NCBI GenBank assembly: GCA_945787445.1
Contig: CALZHT010000005.1
Coordinates: 1-64,000, forward strand
DNA length: 64,000 nucleotides
Direction of reading: 5' to 3'
Source of the DNA: an uncultured Desulfobulbaceae bacterium
GTDB lineage: Bacteria; Desulfobacterota; Desulfobulbia; Desulfobulbales; CALZHT01
Translations under genes and position numbers: made by a program
The notes under the pieces: generated by a model
What the model was told of the DNA's origin: nothing
Databases searched by the model: none
The model's input: the letters and a program-made list of their open reading frames with translations, nothing else
Shown: positions 47,893-58,194 of the stretch, one piece after another
Numbering within the stretch: position 1 is the stretch's first letter
Layout of the letters: each line of letters opens with the position of its first letter

Positions 47893-49896
47893 TTGTCTCA
47901 GAAAGGCGTAATAGAGGTGCTTGCAGATAAAATGAATCAACCGTTACCAATGGAGGCCATGGCGGAAATTTTCGGTAGCAATGGACCTCTCGCTCAAAAC
48001 CTGCAGGGCTATGAAATGAGAGAGGCGCAAGTCACCATGGCGCAGGCGGTCAGGCAGGCTTTAACCGGTTCCATGCTGGCGGTAGAGGCAGGAACCGGTA
48101 TTGGCAAGACCCTGGCGTATCTTGTCCCGGCCGCCCTCAGCCGGCAAAAAGTGATAATCTCAACCGGCACCCTCAACCTGCAGGACCAGATCATCAATAA
48201 GGAAATCCCTTTCCTGAAAAAACATATCGATCCTGATCTTTCCGTTCTCTGTGTAAAAGGGCGGCAGAATTACCTATGCCTCTATCGCTGGCAACAGTTT
48301 GCCTCCAATCCGCAAATGACTCTTATGGACAGGGATGATGATGATTATATTGTGAAAATTCAGGAGTGGCTTGAGAAAACCAAGACCGGTGATAGGGCGG
48401 AGCTTACCTGGTTGTCTGACAACTCACCTCTTTGGCAGACGTTAAGTGCGACAACCAGCCAATGTTTGGGCGGCGATTGCCCGGATGGTCCAGGCTGTTT
48501 CATTAACCAGCTTCGTAAGGAAGCGGCCCGCTGCCGGATGCTCATCGTCAACCACCACCTCTTTTTTTCCGATCTGGCCCTGAGAGTATCCGGGTTTGCT
48601 GAAGTGCTTCCCAGGTATGAATCGGTTATTTTTGATGAAGCCCATCATTTGGAGAGTGTGGCAACCAGGTATTTCGGTTCTTCCATGAGCCAGCACCAGA
48701 TCATTGATTTGGTTATTGATATTGAAAAGAATGCTCAACAGAAATTGCCTGAGCGGGATCTGCAAAGGATTACCCAGACATCAAGGGCACTTGCCACCCA
48801 AGCGGATTTTTTCTTTGCCATGTTCCCCAAACAAAAAGGCCGCTTTTCCCTTACAGAGATTGTTGAGCAAACTCCGCAATGGATGGCAGAACTTCAGGCG
48901 CTTAAGGACAGATTCATTGTGCTTGCCGAAAGGTTGACAGATCTCGCTATTAATAACGAAATCTGGAATGGTATGCAGCGCCGCTGTGAAGAGCTGCTGG
49001 ACAGTCTGCTCATTGTTACGGAAGAACAAAGCAGCGCCTATGTCTACTGGTACGAGCGCCGAGCACGTACGATAAACCTTTCAGCTTCACCTGTGGAAGT
49101 GGCTCCGCATCTGCAGCAGCATTTTTATGATCAAGTGGGGAGCACGGTATTTACCTCCGCCACTCTTACCGCCGGAGGCGAATTTTCCTATTTCAAAAAC
49201 CAGCTTGGGGTTCCGGAGGACATAGAGACCCTGGCCCTGCCAACGCCATATGACTACAGTAATCGCACTGTATTGTATGTACCCCATAATACTTTTCCGC
49301 CGCCCGGAAGCGCTGGGTATTTCCATAATGTCCGCCAGGAAGTTTTAGAAATCATCATGGCGGCAAAGGGCCGCAGCCTGGTATTGTTCACCAGTATCCA
49401 GGCCATGGAAGGGATGAGGGAATATCTTTCTGATCAGGTTCCCTATCCCTTGCTGGTGCAAGGCTCTGCTCCACGAGCGGTCTTGCTCGAGAGGTTCAAG
49501 CGAGAAACCGATTCGGTGCTTTTGGCGGTGGCAAGTTTTTGGGAGGGGATCGATGCGCCCGGCAAGACATTAAGCTGCGTGATCATCGATAAACTTCCAT
49601 TTGAAGTTCCCAGCGACCCTGTTATCATGGCACGGATAAACAAGATACGGGAAGAGGGCGGCAATCCCTTTATGGAATATCAAGTGCCCAGGGCCATACT
49701 TGCCCTGCGCCAGGGAATCGGCAGGCTGATGCGGGCTTCTGCTGATCGGGGAGTTCTGGCAATCCTGGATGTGCGGTTGTTCAGCAAGCAGTATGGAAAA
49801 CATTTTTTGAAAAGCCTGCCTCCAAGCCCGATAACCCGCAGTATTGATGATGTGAAGAAATTTTTTGTGGAGGGAGACACTTTTGGACAAGAATAA
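47893..49896 (+). CDS. DinG/Rad3-like ATP-dependent helicase
   Basis: EAGTGIGKTLAYLVPA, DEAH box, Fe-S Cys cluster region, QGIGRLMRASADRG. Confidence 0.94.
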   Translation: MSQKGVIEVLADKMNQPLPMEAMAEIFGSNGPLAQNLQGYEMREAQVTMAQAVRQALTGSMLAVEAGTGIGKTLAYLVPAALSRQKVIISTGTLNLQDQIINKEIPFLKKHIDPDLSVLCVKGRQNYLCLYRWQQFASNPQMTLMDRDDDDYIVKIQEWLEKTKTGDRAELTWLSDNSPLWQTLSATTSQCLGGDCPDGPGCFINQLRKEAARCRMLIVNHHLFFSDLALRVSGFAEVLPRYESVIFDEAHHLESVATRYFGSSMSQHQIIDLVIDIEKNAQQKLPERDLQRITQTSRALATQADFFFAMFPKQKGRFSLTEIVEQTPQWMAELQALKDRFIVLAERLTDLAINNEIWNGMQRRCEELLDSLLIVTEEQSSAYVYWYERRARTINLSASPVEVAPHLQQHFYDQVGSTVFTSATLTAGGEFSYFKNQLGVPEDIETLALPTPYDYSNRTVLYVPHNTFPPPGSAGYFHNVRQEVLEIIMAAKGRSLVLFTSIQAMEGMREYLSDQVPYPLLVQGSAPRAVLLERFKRETDSVLLAVASFWEGIDAPGKTLSCVIIDKLPFEVPSDPVIMARINKIREEGGNPFMEYQVPRAILALRQGIGRLMRASADRGVLAILDVRLFSKQYGKHFLKSLPPSPITRSIDDVKKFFVEGDTFGQE

Positions 49897-50887
49897 ACTG
49901 CTTGAGGCGCTTAAACCGGAAGCAGACAAAGTCAATCAGGCCATGCGAAAAGATTTGGCCTCCTTAGATAGTACCGAGCTTTCAGATGTCTTGCATCATG
50001 CCATTTTTAACGGCGGCAAAAGGATTCGACCATTATTGACCATTTTTTCAGCAGGGCTCTTGCCGGGTGCAGCAATGCACGCGCACCAAAGCAGCGCTAA
50101 GGGACTGTACCAGCTCGCCATGGTTTTTGAATATTTGCACGCTGCCAGTCTTTTGCACGATGATGTTATTGATAAGGCGGAAGTGCGTCGCGGTAAACCT
50201 GCCGCCAATAGAAAGTGGGGAGTTTCGCCGGTGATTCTGGCCGGCGATTTCCTGCACGCCAGGGCCATGATGCTGGCAGGCACCATTGGTGGAACCGAAA
50301 GTGTCGACCTGCTTGGCAAGGCCATAACCGCAATGATTGAAGCCGAGTTTCTGCAAAAGAAAAATGCAGAGGAAAGGGACCGAAGTGAAAAGCGGTATTT
50401 CGCAGTATTACAAGGAAAAACAGCTGCATTGATTTCGTCGGCTTGCGAGGTTGGTATGCTGTATAATGGTGGTTCTGTAAAGGAGCGCAAAGCCGTTGCA
50501 GCCTATGGCGCTAACCTGGGGCATGCCTTTCAGGTTATCGACGACCTGTTGGATTATCTCGGCGATCCCGAAAAAACCGGGAAAAGCGTGGGCAATGATT
50601 TTGTGGAAGGCAAGATGACCCTTCCGCTTATCAGGGCACTCAATCAGGCAACCAAGAAAGAAAAAAACAAGATCCTGAGACTTCTTTCCAAAGAGAGCCA
50701 GGACCGGACCACTTACATCGATGACGCGCGGGAATTCATAAATAAATATGATGGATTCGCCTATTCCAAAAGCCTGGCGCAAGGGCTGATCACCTATGCC
50801 TGTAGAGAATTGGATATATTCCCCACCTCTCCAATTAAGGATATTCTCATCGGTCTCGCCAATTATGTATTAACCAGAAAGAAATAG
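49883..50887 (+). CDS. Polyprenyl diphosphate synthase
   Basis: FNGGKRIRPLL, LLHDDVIDKAEVRRGKPA, QVIDDLLDY (DDxxD motifs); TTG start preceded by GGAGGG. Confidence 0.93.
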   Translation: MDKNKLLEALKPEADKVNQAMRKDLASLDSTELSDVLHHAIFNGGKRIRPLLTIFSAGLLPGAAMHAHQSSAKGLYQLAMVFEYLHAASLLHDDVIDKAEVRRGKPAANRKWGVSPVILAGDFLHARAMMLAGTIGGTESVDLLGKAITAMIEAEFLQKKNAEERDRSEKRYFAVLQGKTAALISSACEVGMLYNGGSVKERKAVAAYGANLGHAFQVIDDLLDYLGDPEKTGKSVGNDFVEGKMTLPLIRALNQATKKEKNKILRLLSKESQDRTTYIDDAREFINKYDGFAYSKSLAQGLITYACRELDIFPTSPIKDILIGLANYVLTRKK

Positions 50888-51012
50888 CATGTTCATGAAA
50901 ATTTTCAGGTAAAGGCCGTATGTTCATGAAAATAGGTATTTATTTGGCAGTGTATTGATGTTTTTCAAGAAGAGCGCTCCATTTTTTTAATTTTTGAGAA
51001 GAACACTGGAAA

Positions 51013-51969
51013 ATGGCAACACGAAAACCACCTGCCAGGAAGAAAAAAAAGGGCAAAAAAAAACAGAACAGGAACAAAAAATGGAATTTTAGGCCATTTT
51101 GGTTCGGCATCGGAGCCATGTTTTCGCTTACCCTGTTTTTTGCGGTGTACTTCATTTTTTTATACCAACCAACCGGAAAGATGCACCGCGGTATGGTGCC
51201 GCAACGTCCACAAGAGCGCCCAACGCAACATGACAATCTGCTCATCCCTGAAAAAGATATTGTCCAGGAGATCCTGGAGCCGGTCATAAAACAAAGGCCT
51301 TCTGAAAGGGAATTGCCAAAAGTTGCTATTCTCATTGATGACATTGGCTACCGGGTGGATGATGCTGAAAAGCTCCTGGGTCTTGACCTTGACATTTCCT
51401 TTGCCTTTTTACCCCACGGGCCTCATACAAAAAATCTTTCCGAAAAGGCCAGAAGACTTGGTAAGGACATTCTGCTCCATTTTCCCATGGAACCGAATGA
51501 TCCTCATGTTAAAGCAGGCCCGGGTTCGGTTGATATCAAAATGACCAGGAAGGAGATCAAAAGGAATTTCAGGGAAAATATGGCTTCGGTTCCTTGGGCC
51601 ACTGGAATCAACAACCATATGGGATCGCGGTTTACCCAGAACCGGCGCGCCATGCAGAATTTTTTGGAACTTGTCCGGGAAAACGGCCTGTACTTTATCG
51701 ACAGCCGGACGACTCCCAACAGTGTGGGGCTTTTTCTTGCCAAGGAAATGGGCATTAAGACAGCCCCCCGCCATGTCTTTCTCGACAATAACCACACCAA
51801 GAAGGATGTTATATTTCAGTTGGAAAAACTAGTGAAATATGCCGAAGAGCATGGTTCCGCCATCGGTATCGGGCATCCTTCCGAGACAACATGTGCAGCA
51901 CTGGCAGAGTTTGAGGAGCGCTATGCTGACCGGGTAGTAGTGGTGGGTGTGCATACTTTAGTACAGTAA
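51013..51969 (+). CDS. Divergent polysaccharide deacetylase family protein
   Basis: VAILIDDIGYRVDDAEKLL, LLHFPMEPND, INNHMGSRFT; N-terminal basic stretch plus TM. Confidence 0.92.
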   Translation: MATRKPPARKKKKGKKKQNRNKKWNFRPFWFGIGAMFSLTLFFAVYFIFLYQPTGKMHRGMVPQRPQERPTQHDNLLIPEKDIVQEILEPVIKQRPSERELPKVAILIDDIGYRVDDAEKLLGLDLDISFAFLPHGPHTKNLSEKARRLGKDILLHFPMEPNDPHVKAGPGSVDIKMTRKEIKRNFRENMASVPWATGINNHMGSRFTQNRRAMQNFLELVRENGLYFIDSRTTPNSVGLFLAKEMGIKTAPRHVFLDNNHTKKDVIFQLEKLVKYAEEHGSAIGIGHPSETTCAALAEFEERYADRVVVVGVHTLVQ

Positions 51970-52192
51970 AAATATTGAAGCATTCCGGGATCGGAGTATC
52001 AAGAAACGTTTACCTTCTAAGAGCAGTTACATCCTCAAAATTCTTTCAATTTTGTTCTCTTTCATGTTCCACCTCTGAAATTCCCCCAATAGCTTTACAA
52101 TATCCCCGGTAATAATTCTGTGAACTTCATTCAATCCACAGTCTTTGTTTCAAAAAAGGCGCTCAGGGTAAGGAAGCGACCCAAAACATATA

Positions 52193-52254
52193 AATTAAAA
52201 AGCCGAACCGCATCTTATTGTGATCTTGACTATGTCACATCCGGCAGCTCGGCT
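52193..52254 (-). terminator. Terminator-like hairpin following the riboswitch-like element
   Basis: Minus strand AGCCGAGCTGCCGG...CCGCATC-type hairpin AGCCGA...TCGGCTTTTTAATTT; shares bases with the aptamer 3' strand. Confidence 0.6.
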
Positions 52255-52328
52255 ATTTTGCCAACAGGAGGAAATAAAATCCCATGGCTTTTCGTCCCCA
52301 CTTCGCAATGGATTTGGCCTTGGCAGTT
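52236..52328 (-). ncRNA. GEMM-I (cyclic dinucleotide) riboswitch-like aptamer, somewhat degenerate
   Basis: Minus strand: GCCAAGGCCAAATCCATTGCGAAGTGGGGACGAAAAGCCATGGG...TAGCCGAGCTGCCGG; compare GEMM-I core GGCAAACC-[GNRA hairpin]-GGGACGCAAAGCC-...-AGCCGGGTTGCCG. Confidence 0.72.
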
Positions 52329-52699
52329 TTCGGGATATGCAAGGTATTTACGGTTCATTATAGTGCCTCCTGTTAATTTTAAATATTAACAGTAATCAAT
52401 CCAAAAAATTGGCGTAAAAACAATTGGTTATGTGGTTCTATGTAACCATTTAAAGGTTAATGTCAATTTGTAAAAAGGAGAATAGGCAATGAACCTATGA
52501 AGCGCTGTTTAAATAGCCAGGTAGGAGCTATCTGAAGACTTTGTTATGCAAGCCATGAATAACCATTGGGCAGAAAGATAGTATTGTGGCTTTTTTCTAT
52601 ACCAAAGTATCCACGAATGATGATTTACTATCAGGTATACAAGACTGGGCCACACACATCCAGGGGCATCTTTCTGTCAAAAGGTTCACTGAGGAGGGC

Positions 52700-53566
52700 A
52701 TGATGCAAGAGGAACTTGCCACGTTGGAAAAAATTGTTAATGTCGTCATCGAGTATCTGATTACCTACAGCTTTCAGATCCTGGCCGCCATTATTATCCT
52801 GATCATCGGGATCAAGGTTGCCGGCTGGACGGCCAAGGTTGTTGAACGGTTTGGTGAGCAAAGGCAGTTTGATGTTACGATTTCGAAATTTCTAGCCGGC
52901 CTGACCCGCACCCTGATTCTGATATTTGTATTTATTATTGTTGTCGGCAAATTCGGCATTTCCATTGCCCCCTTCATCGCGGCCTTGGGTGCTGTCGCTT
53001 TTGGCAGTAGTTTTGCCCTCCAGGGTCCTTTATCCAACTATGGCGCCGGCATCGTCATTATCCTGGGCCGCACCTTTGTGGTCGGCGATACCATAATGGT
53101 GAAGAGTGTCAACGGAGTTGTTGAGGAAATTCATCTGGCTGCGACGATCCTCACCAATGAAGATGGCGAAAGAATCACCATTCCCAATAAACATATTGTC
53201 GGTGAAATTCTCCATAATTCTTTTGCCAACAAGATCGTCGAGACCTCTGTGGGTATATCGTACAGCGATGATCCCAAGAAAGCTGTAAGGGTGGTCGAGG
53301 AGGTTCTCAAGGCCTCTGTAAATGTTATTCAGGAGCCGCCGCCCCTGGTCGGTGTTGCGGAATTTGCCGATTCTGCCATCAATATTGGTATGCGTTATTG
53401 GGTGCCCACTAAAAAATATTTTCAGATATCCTACCGGATGAATCTGGCTATCCACTCTGCGCTTGAAGAGGCCGGCATTTCCATCCCCTTCCCGCAACGG
53501 GATGTTCATCTCATAGCACAACCCGATCAAAAGAATTCGGAAAAAGGGCTTGGGATCAGCGGCTAA
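52700..53566 (+). CDS. MscS-family mechanosensitive channel
   Basis: GAVAFGSSFALQGPLSNYGAGIVIILGRTFVVGD; start set to ATG 52700 after GAGGAGGG. Confidence 0.95.
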   Translation: MMQEELATLEKIVNVVIEYLITYSFQILAAIIILIIGIKVAGWTAKVVERFGEQRQFDVTISKFLAGLTRTLILIFVFIIVVGKFGISIAPFIAALGAVAFGSSFALQGPLSNYGAGIVIILGRTFVVGDTIMVKSVNGVVEEIHLAATILTNEDGERITIPNKHIVGEILHNSFANKIVETSVGISYSDDPKKAVRVVEEVLKASVNVIQEPPPLVGVAEFADSAINIGMRYWVPTKKYFQISYRMNLAIHSALEEAGISIPFPQRDVHLIAQPDQKNSEKGLGISG

Positions 53567-53585
53567 ATCTGTGACGGAGAAGCAA

Positions 53586-56500
53586 ATGGCTGAGCCAGAA
53601 AGTAAAGACAGCAAGGGCAGTTGGCGGAAATTAAGTCGAATGCAAAAAGTGATCATCTGCGCCATCATAGTTGCAATACTGTATACGGTGACCGGCTTCC
53701 TGATTCTGCCGCCGGTAATGAAAAACGTCCTTGAAAAAAAGATCACCGCAACACTTAACCGCCCGGCAACCATAGAAAAGATATCGTTCAATCCATATGT
53801 TTTCACGGCAACGATTGATGGTTTTCACCTGCGTGGGAAAAACAAGGGTGATTCTTTTGTCGGTTTTCAAAGATTGTTCCTTGATGTAGAGGCGGTTTCC
53901 CTGTTCAAACGGGCCCTGATCGTTAAGGCTGTGCAGCTTGACCGCCCGGCAATAACCCTTGCCCGGCTTGAGGACAACACCTACAACTTTTCCGACCTCA
54001 TCCAACCGGCTTCAAAAAAAGAAGAGAAAAAGGATGAAACGGGTTTTCATTTCTCGGTGAACAATATCGAAATAGCAGGAGGTACTGTTGATTTTGAAGA
54101 CCGGCCGACCGCAACCACTCATCATATAAGTGATCTCAGTCTCGGTCTGCCTTTTATCTCCAATTTGGAGCATCTTGTCGCAATTAATGTGCAGCCCAGG
54201 TTCAGCGCCGTTGTTAACGGCACCCCGGTTTCCCTTGCCGGAAAGAGCAAGCCCTTTCTTGAATCACGGGAAACCGATTTTGATATCAGCATCAAGGCCT
54301 TTAATCTGCCATACTATATGGCCTATCTGCCCGCCGAGTTGAAATTTGCCATTGCATCAGGAATTCTTGACGCGGACCTGAAATTTACCTTTGTGCAACA
54401 GGTTGGCAGCACGCCCCGCATGTGGTGGTCCGGTTCCTTTTCGTTGGCCGATCTTGCTGTTGTTGATTCTCAGCAACAATCCCTGTTAAACTTCGATGCC
54501 CTTACAGTGGAAATCGATTCGTTTTCATTGCTCGAGAAAAACCTGCACCTGTTGCGGACAACGTGTGATAGCACCCGGTTGTGGATCAGGAAGAACGAGG
54601 AAGGTGTAATCAACCTCAAAAACCTTTTCCCTGCTACGGAAAACAAAAACAACGATTTCGCCTCAGAAAAGACTACCGACCCATGGCACATTCAAATTGA
54701 TGATGTAGTGATCAGTGATACCGCTGTCCTGTATAGCGATGCGACCGTCACCCGAGTTGATGATAAAAAAGGTAATGAAATTATTGCCATCCCGGAATTT
54801 TCGATACGAGGCATAACTACAGGTGATACCGGCAAGGACTTTATTGTCGGCAGTATTGCGAGCAGCAATGGCGAGTTCAACATTCTTCGCGATAAAAGCG
54901 GCAGCACCCTGTTCCAGGAATTGTTTGCCGGTGAGACTTCCCAAAGTGATATGGAACAGCCTCGCATAGAAAAGAAGGGCGGTACAGCCGGCTATTTTAC
55001 TCTTAAGCGGATCGCTTTGGAGGATTATTCAATTATTGTCACCGACGAACAGCCATCTGAACCTGCTACTCTTATTATGGATCAACTCAAACTGCAGGCC
55101 GACAATATCACCACCCGGGAAAACCATAGCGGCACAGTGGATTTTTCCTGCCGCCCCAATAAGCAAGGCAACATCAGGATTACAGGTCAATTGGCAATCA
55201 ACCCTGTACAGATAAATCTGAAAAGCGCCTTAGACACAATCGCTGTAAAGCCTTTGCAGCCGTATATTAGGGATCAGGTAAACATTATTGTGGCAGACGG
55301 CACTATCTCAGCCAAGGTGGAAATCGACATTTCGGCGTCAGAAGAGGACGGCATAGCCTTGCGTTTACAGGGTGACAGCGCAGCCACTGATTTTACCTTC
55401 CTCGACCCCCTGCATGTTGACCAGTTAGTAGCATGGAATGCCATCGAAGTAGGCGGCATCTCCGCATCAACCCATCCAACGAAGTTGTCGATACAACAAA
55501 TACTGCTGCAGGAGCCTTCGCTCCACATCCACATCGATCAGCAAGGCGGGGTGAACCTGGCCTCGTTATTGACCGGACAAGACGAGGAAGAAAAGCAGGA
55601 AGGTCTTTCTGAAGAAGCAGAAACAGGAGAGAAACCATCAGTAAGTATTAACCGGATAGCTATCAGTAACGGCAAGGTTGAGGTCCTGGATGAAAGTATT
55701 ACACCGTATTTTAGCACCTCTCTGGATGCGCTCACCGGAGAGATTGTCGGCCTGACCTCGGAGCAGAATATCCTGGCAAAAGTAAACATTTCCGGGAAAC
55801 AGGACCAACACAGCCCATTTTCAATTACCGGAGAATTGAATCCCCTCCAGGAAAATCCATATATTAATCTGACCATGGATTTGGCGGATTTTGACATGAG
55901 CCGGGTGAGCCCCTATTCCGGAAAATATGTTGCCCACCCTCTGCAACGCGGCAAACTTTCTCTTGATCTGGGTTATCGTATTGAAGGGACGAAGCTCCAG
56001 GCGGATAATCAGATTTTTATTGACCAGATCGCGCTGGGAGAGCAGGTGGAAAGCCCGGATGCCATCAAGGTGCCGATCCGACTCGCCATTGCTTTACTCC
56101 AGAATCGTGCCGGCGAGATTCGTCTCAATGTGCCGGTAAGCGGTGACCTTGGGGATCCTGAATTCAGCCTTGCCGGAGCTTTCTTTCAGGTACTGTTAAA
56201 TATTATTACCAAGGCAATAACCTCACCCTTTGCAGTTCTGGGTGCTTTAGCCGGTGGTGGTGAAGATCTGCAATTCATGGAATTTGCTGCAGGAAGCGCG
56301 GAAATCAATGACCAAGCGAGGAACAAACTGGAGGCCATTACCAAGATCATGTATGAGCGGCCGGGATTGAAACTTGAGGTTTTGGGTCATGCCGAACCAG
56401 TGGAAGATCGGGAAAGAATGCGGCAAGAGGCCTTTCAGAGGCTGCTGAAGGTGGAAAAGTACAAAGAGACAGCAAAAAAGGACCGTGCTGTTACTTCCAT

Positions 56501-56831
56501 GGATAGTATTGAGATACGGGACGAGGAAAAACAAAAATATCTACTTAAGGCTTATGAGGCGGCAACCTTTGCACGGCCGAAAAATAATTTCGGCATGCTT
56601 ATAAAACAACCTGGTGAAAAAATGGAGAAGATGCTTTTTGACCATATTGAGATGTCGAATAACGACCTTCTCCTGTTGGCGGCCAAAAGAGCCGGTAATG
56701 TGCGGGATTTTCTCATAACTAGCGGGAATGTTGAGTCAGAAAGGGTTTTTTTGGTGGATGCGGTATTGGTTGAACTTGCAGGAGAACAGGGCAGCGCTAC
56801 AAAACGGCGGGTAGAGATGATCATCAAATGA
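53586..56831 (+). CDS. DUF748/AsmA-like large envelope protein with OmpA-like C-terminus
   Basis: N-terminal TM; AsmA-like repeats; C-terminal LKLEVLGHAEPVEDRE...KRAGNVRDFLITSGNVESERVF. Confidence 0.88.
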   Translation: MAEPESKDSKGSWRKLSRMQKVIICAIIVAILYTVTGFLILPPVMKNVLEKKITATLNRPATIEKISFNPYVFTATIDGFHLRGKNKGDSFVGFQRLFLDVEAVSLFKRALIVKAVQLDRPAITLARLEDNTYNFSDLIQPASKKEEKKDETGFHFSVNNIEIAGGTVDFEDRPTATTHHISDLSLGLPFISNLEHLVAINVQPRFSAVVNGTPVSLAGKSKPFLESRETDFDISIKAFNLPYYMAYLPAELKFAIASGILDADLKFTFVQQVGSTPRMWWSGSFSLADLAVVDSQQQSLLNFDALTVEIDSFSLLEKNLHLLRTTCDSTRLWIRKNEEGVINLKNLFPATENKNNDFASEKTTDPWHIQIDDVVISDTAVLYSDATVTRVDDKKGNEIIAIPEFSIRGITTGDTGKDFIVGSIASSNGEFNILRDKSGSTLFQELFAGETSQSDMEQPRIEKKGGTAGYFTLKRIALEDYSIIVTDEQPSEPATLIMDQLKLQADNITTRENHSGTVDFSCRPNKQGNIRITGQLAINPVQINLKSALDTIAVKPLQPYIRDQVNIIVADGTISAKVEIDISASEEDGIALRLQGDSAATDFTFLDPLHVDQLVAWNAIEVGGISASTHPTKLSIQQILLQEPSLHIHIDQQGGVNLASLLTGQDEEEKQEGLSEEAETGEKPSVSINRIAISNGKVEVLDESITPYFSTSLDALTGEIVGLTSEQNILAKVNISGKQDQHSPFSITGELNPLQENPYINLTMDLADFDMSRVSPYSGKYVAHPLQRGKLSLDLGYRIEGTKLQADNQIFIDQIALGEQVESPDAIKVPIRLAIALLQNRAGEIRLNVPVSGDLGDPEFSLAGAFFQVLLNIITKAITSPFAVLGALAGGGEDLQFMEFAAGSAEINDQARNKLEAITKIMYERPGLKLEVLGHAEPVEDRERMRQEAFQRLLKVEKYKETAKKDRAVTSMDSIEIRDEEKQKYLLKAYEAATFARPKNNFGMLIKQPGEKMEKMLFDHIEMSNNDLLLLAAKRAGNVRDFLITSGNVESERVFLVDAVLVELAGEQGSATKRRVEMIIK

Positions 56832-56943
56832 TCCGGAAATCCGATCAAGGCCGCTACCCCGTCCTCACATGCGGTAAAATAGACCCATGGAATAGAGCAT
56901 CTTGATAAGAAAGTAATGCCCCTTTCCTTAAGGATAAGGTACA

Positions 56944-58194
56944 CTAAAATCCTTCCACCGCGCGGGTTATATTGTAATAGTTGGCAAAAACCTCACTTTT
57001 GGCGGCAATCAAGTTGCCTTTGGCACGGGAGAGATTGGCAATGGCATCAAGAAGGTCCGACTCGGTATCCAATCCTTCCTTGTAGGATAACTGGGTGATG
57101 CGTAAATTTTCCTCTGCCTGGGTGATGCTGCTCTCGGCAACATCGACATTTTCAAAGCTCACTTCATAGTCGAAAAAGAGATTTTTCAACTGGGTGGTGA
57201 GATCCTGCTTCAACTCCTCAAGATCGTGCCCGATTGTTTGGGCTTGGAGCTGGGTCCGGTGGACCCGAGATTTTTTGTCAAAACCATCAAAGAGATTCAT
57301 GGACACCACCAACTGGGTGCGGATTTCCTCATCGGAATCGAGGCCTCTGCCAATGACCAAATCCTCGTTGAATTTGCTGTAACTGCTGGTGAGATCGACC
57401 CTGGGAAAATAACGTGCTCTTTCCGTTTTCACTTGGGCATGAATTGCCTGTTCCGTTTCCTCGAGCACCTTGATTTCGCTGCGGTTTTCGAACATTTCCT
57501 CCTCATATTCTGTATAGTCTGCCAAGATGGGCAGTTGATCGAATTCAGTGAAAGCCAACTGGTCAATTTCCACCACCGCGTCAATTTCCCGCTGTAACAA
57601 TTGCACGCTTTTTTTCAGATCTGCTTGGGCTTTTTTGCGGGTGATTTCGGCATCATCGAGATCCACCTTGAATTGAAGCAGATCATTTTTTCTGATCAGC
57701 CCGACGTCATAACGGCTTTGGGAATCTTTGTAAATTTTCAAAAGCGTATTGTAGGAATCTTCAGCCACCTGCAGATTTGCCTTGAAAGTCCTTATAGACA
57801 GATAACGCAGGGCAACAAGGAGTTTTATATCCTGCTCTATTCCTTTGAGCCTGTATGCTTCCGCCTGGCTCAACAGTCTGGCTGACTTGATATTGTATTT
57901 ATCCCCGAAACCGGCAAAAAGATTCCAGGTCAGCGCCCCGACAACAGCGCTGTTTTCCCGCTCTTCAAACAAAGTTCTTTCATCAAGCGCATTCATTGCA
58001 TAGGAAACATCAAAAGAGGGATAATAATTGCTTCTGGCAATGATTTCGTCTTTTTCACTTACCTTCAGATTGGCCTTGAACCGATCAATAACTTCACGGT
58101 TTTTCAGGGCCATCTGCTGCAGCTCGACAAGGTTGGCGCCATAGGCTGTATTGGCCATTAACAATAAGGCAAGCACTACACTAAATCGTATCAT
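56944..58194 (-). CDS. TolC-family outer membrane efflux protein
   Basis: Signal peptide; TolC-type helical repeats; operon with RND genes. Confidence 0.9.
   Translation of the reverse strand: MIRFSVVLALLLMANTAYGANLVELQQMALKNREVIDRFKANLKVSEKDEIIARSNYYPSFDVSYAMNALDERTLFEERENSAVVGALTWNLFAGFGDKYNIKSARLLSQAEAYRLKGIEQDIKLLVALRYLSIRTFKANLQVAEDSYNTLLKIYKDSQSRYDVGLIRKNDLLQFKVDLDDAEITRKKAQADLKKSVQLLQREIDAVVEIDQLAFTEFDQLPILADYTEYEEEMFENRSEIKVLEETEQAIHAQVKTERARYFPRVDLTSSYSKFNEDLVIGRGLDSDEEIRTQLVVSMNLFDGFDKKSRVHRTQLQAQTIGHDLEELKQDLTTQLKNLFFDYEVSFENVDVAESSITQAEENLRITQLSYKEGLDTESDLLDAIANLSRAKGNLIAAKSEVFANYYNITRAVEGF

Noticed and set aside
52120-52389. 89-aa plus-strand ORF
   Set aside because: Covers the antisense strand of the riboswitch-like element and terminator hairpin; no convincing RBS or protein-like sequence
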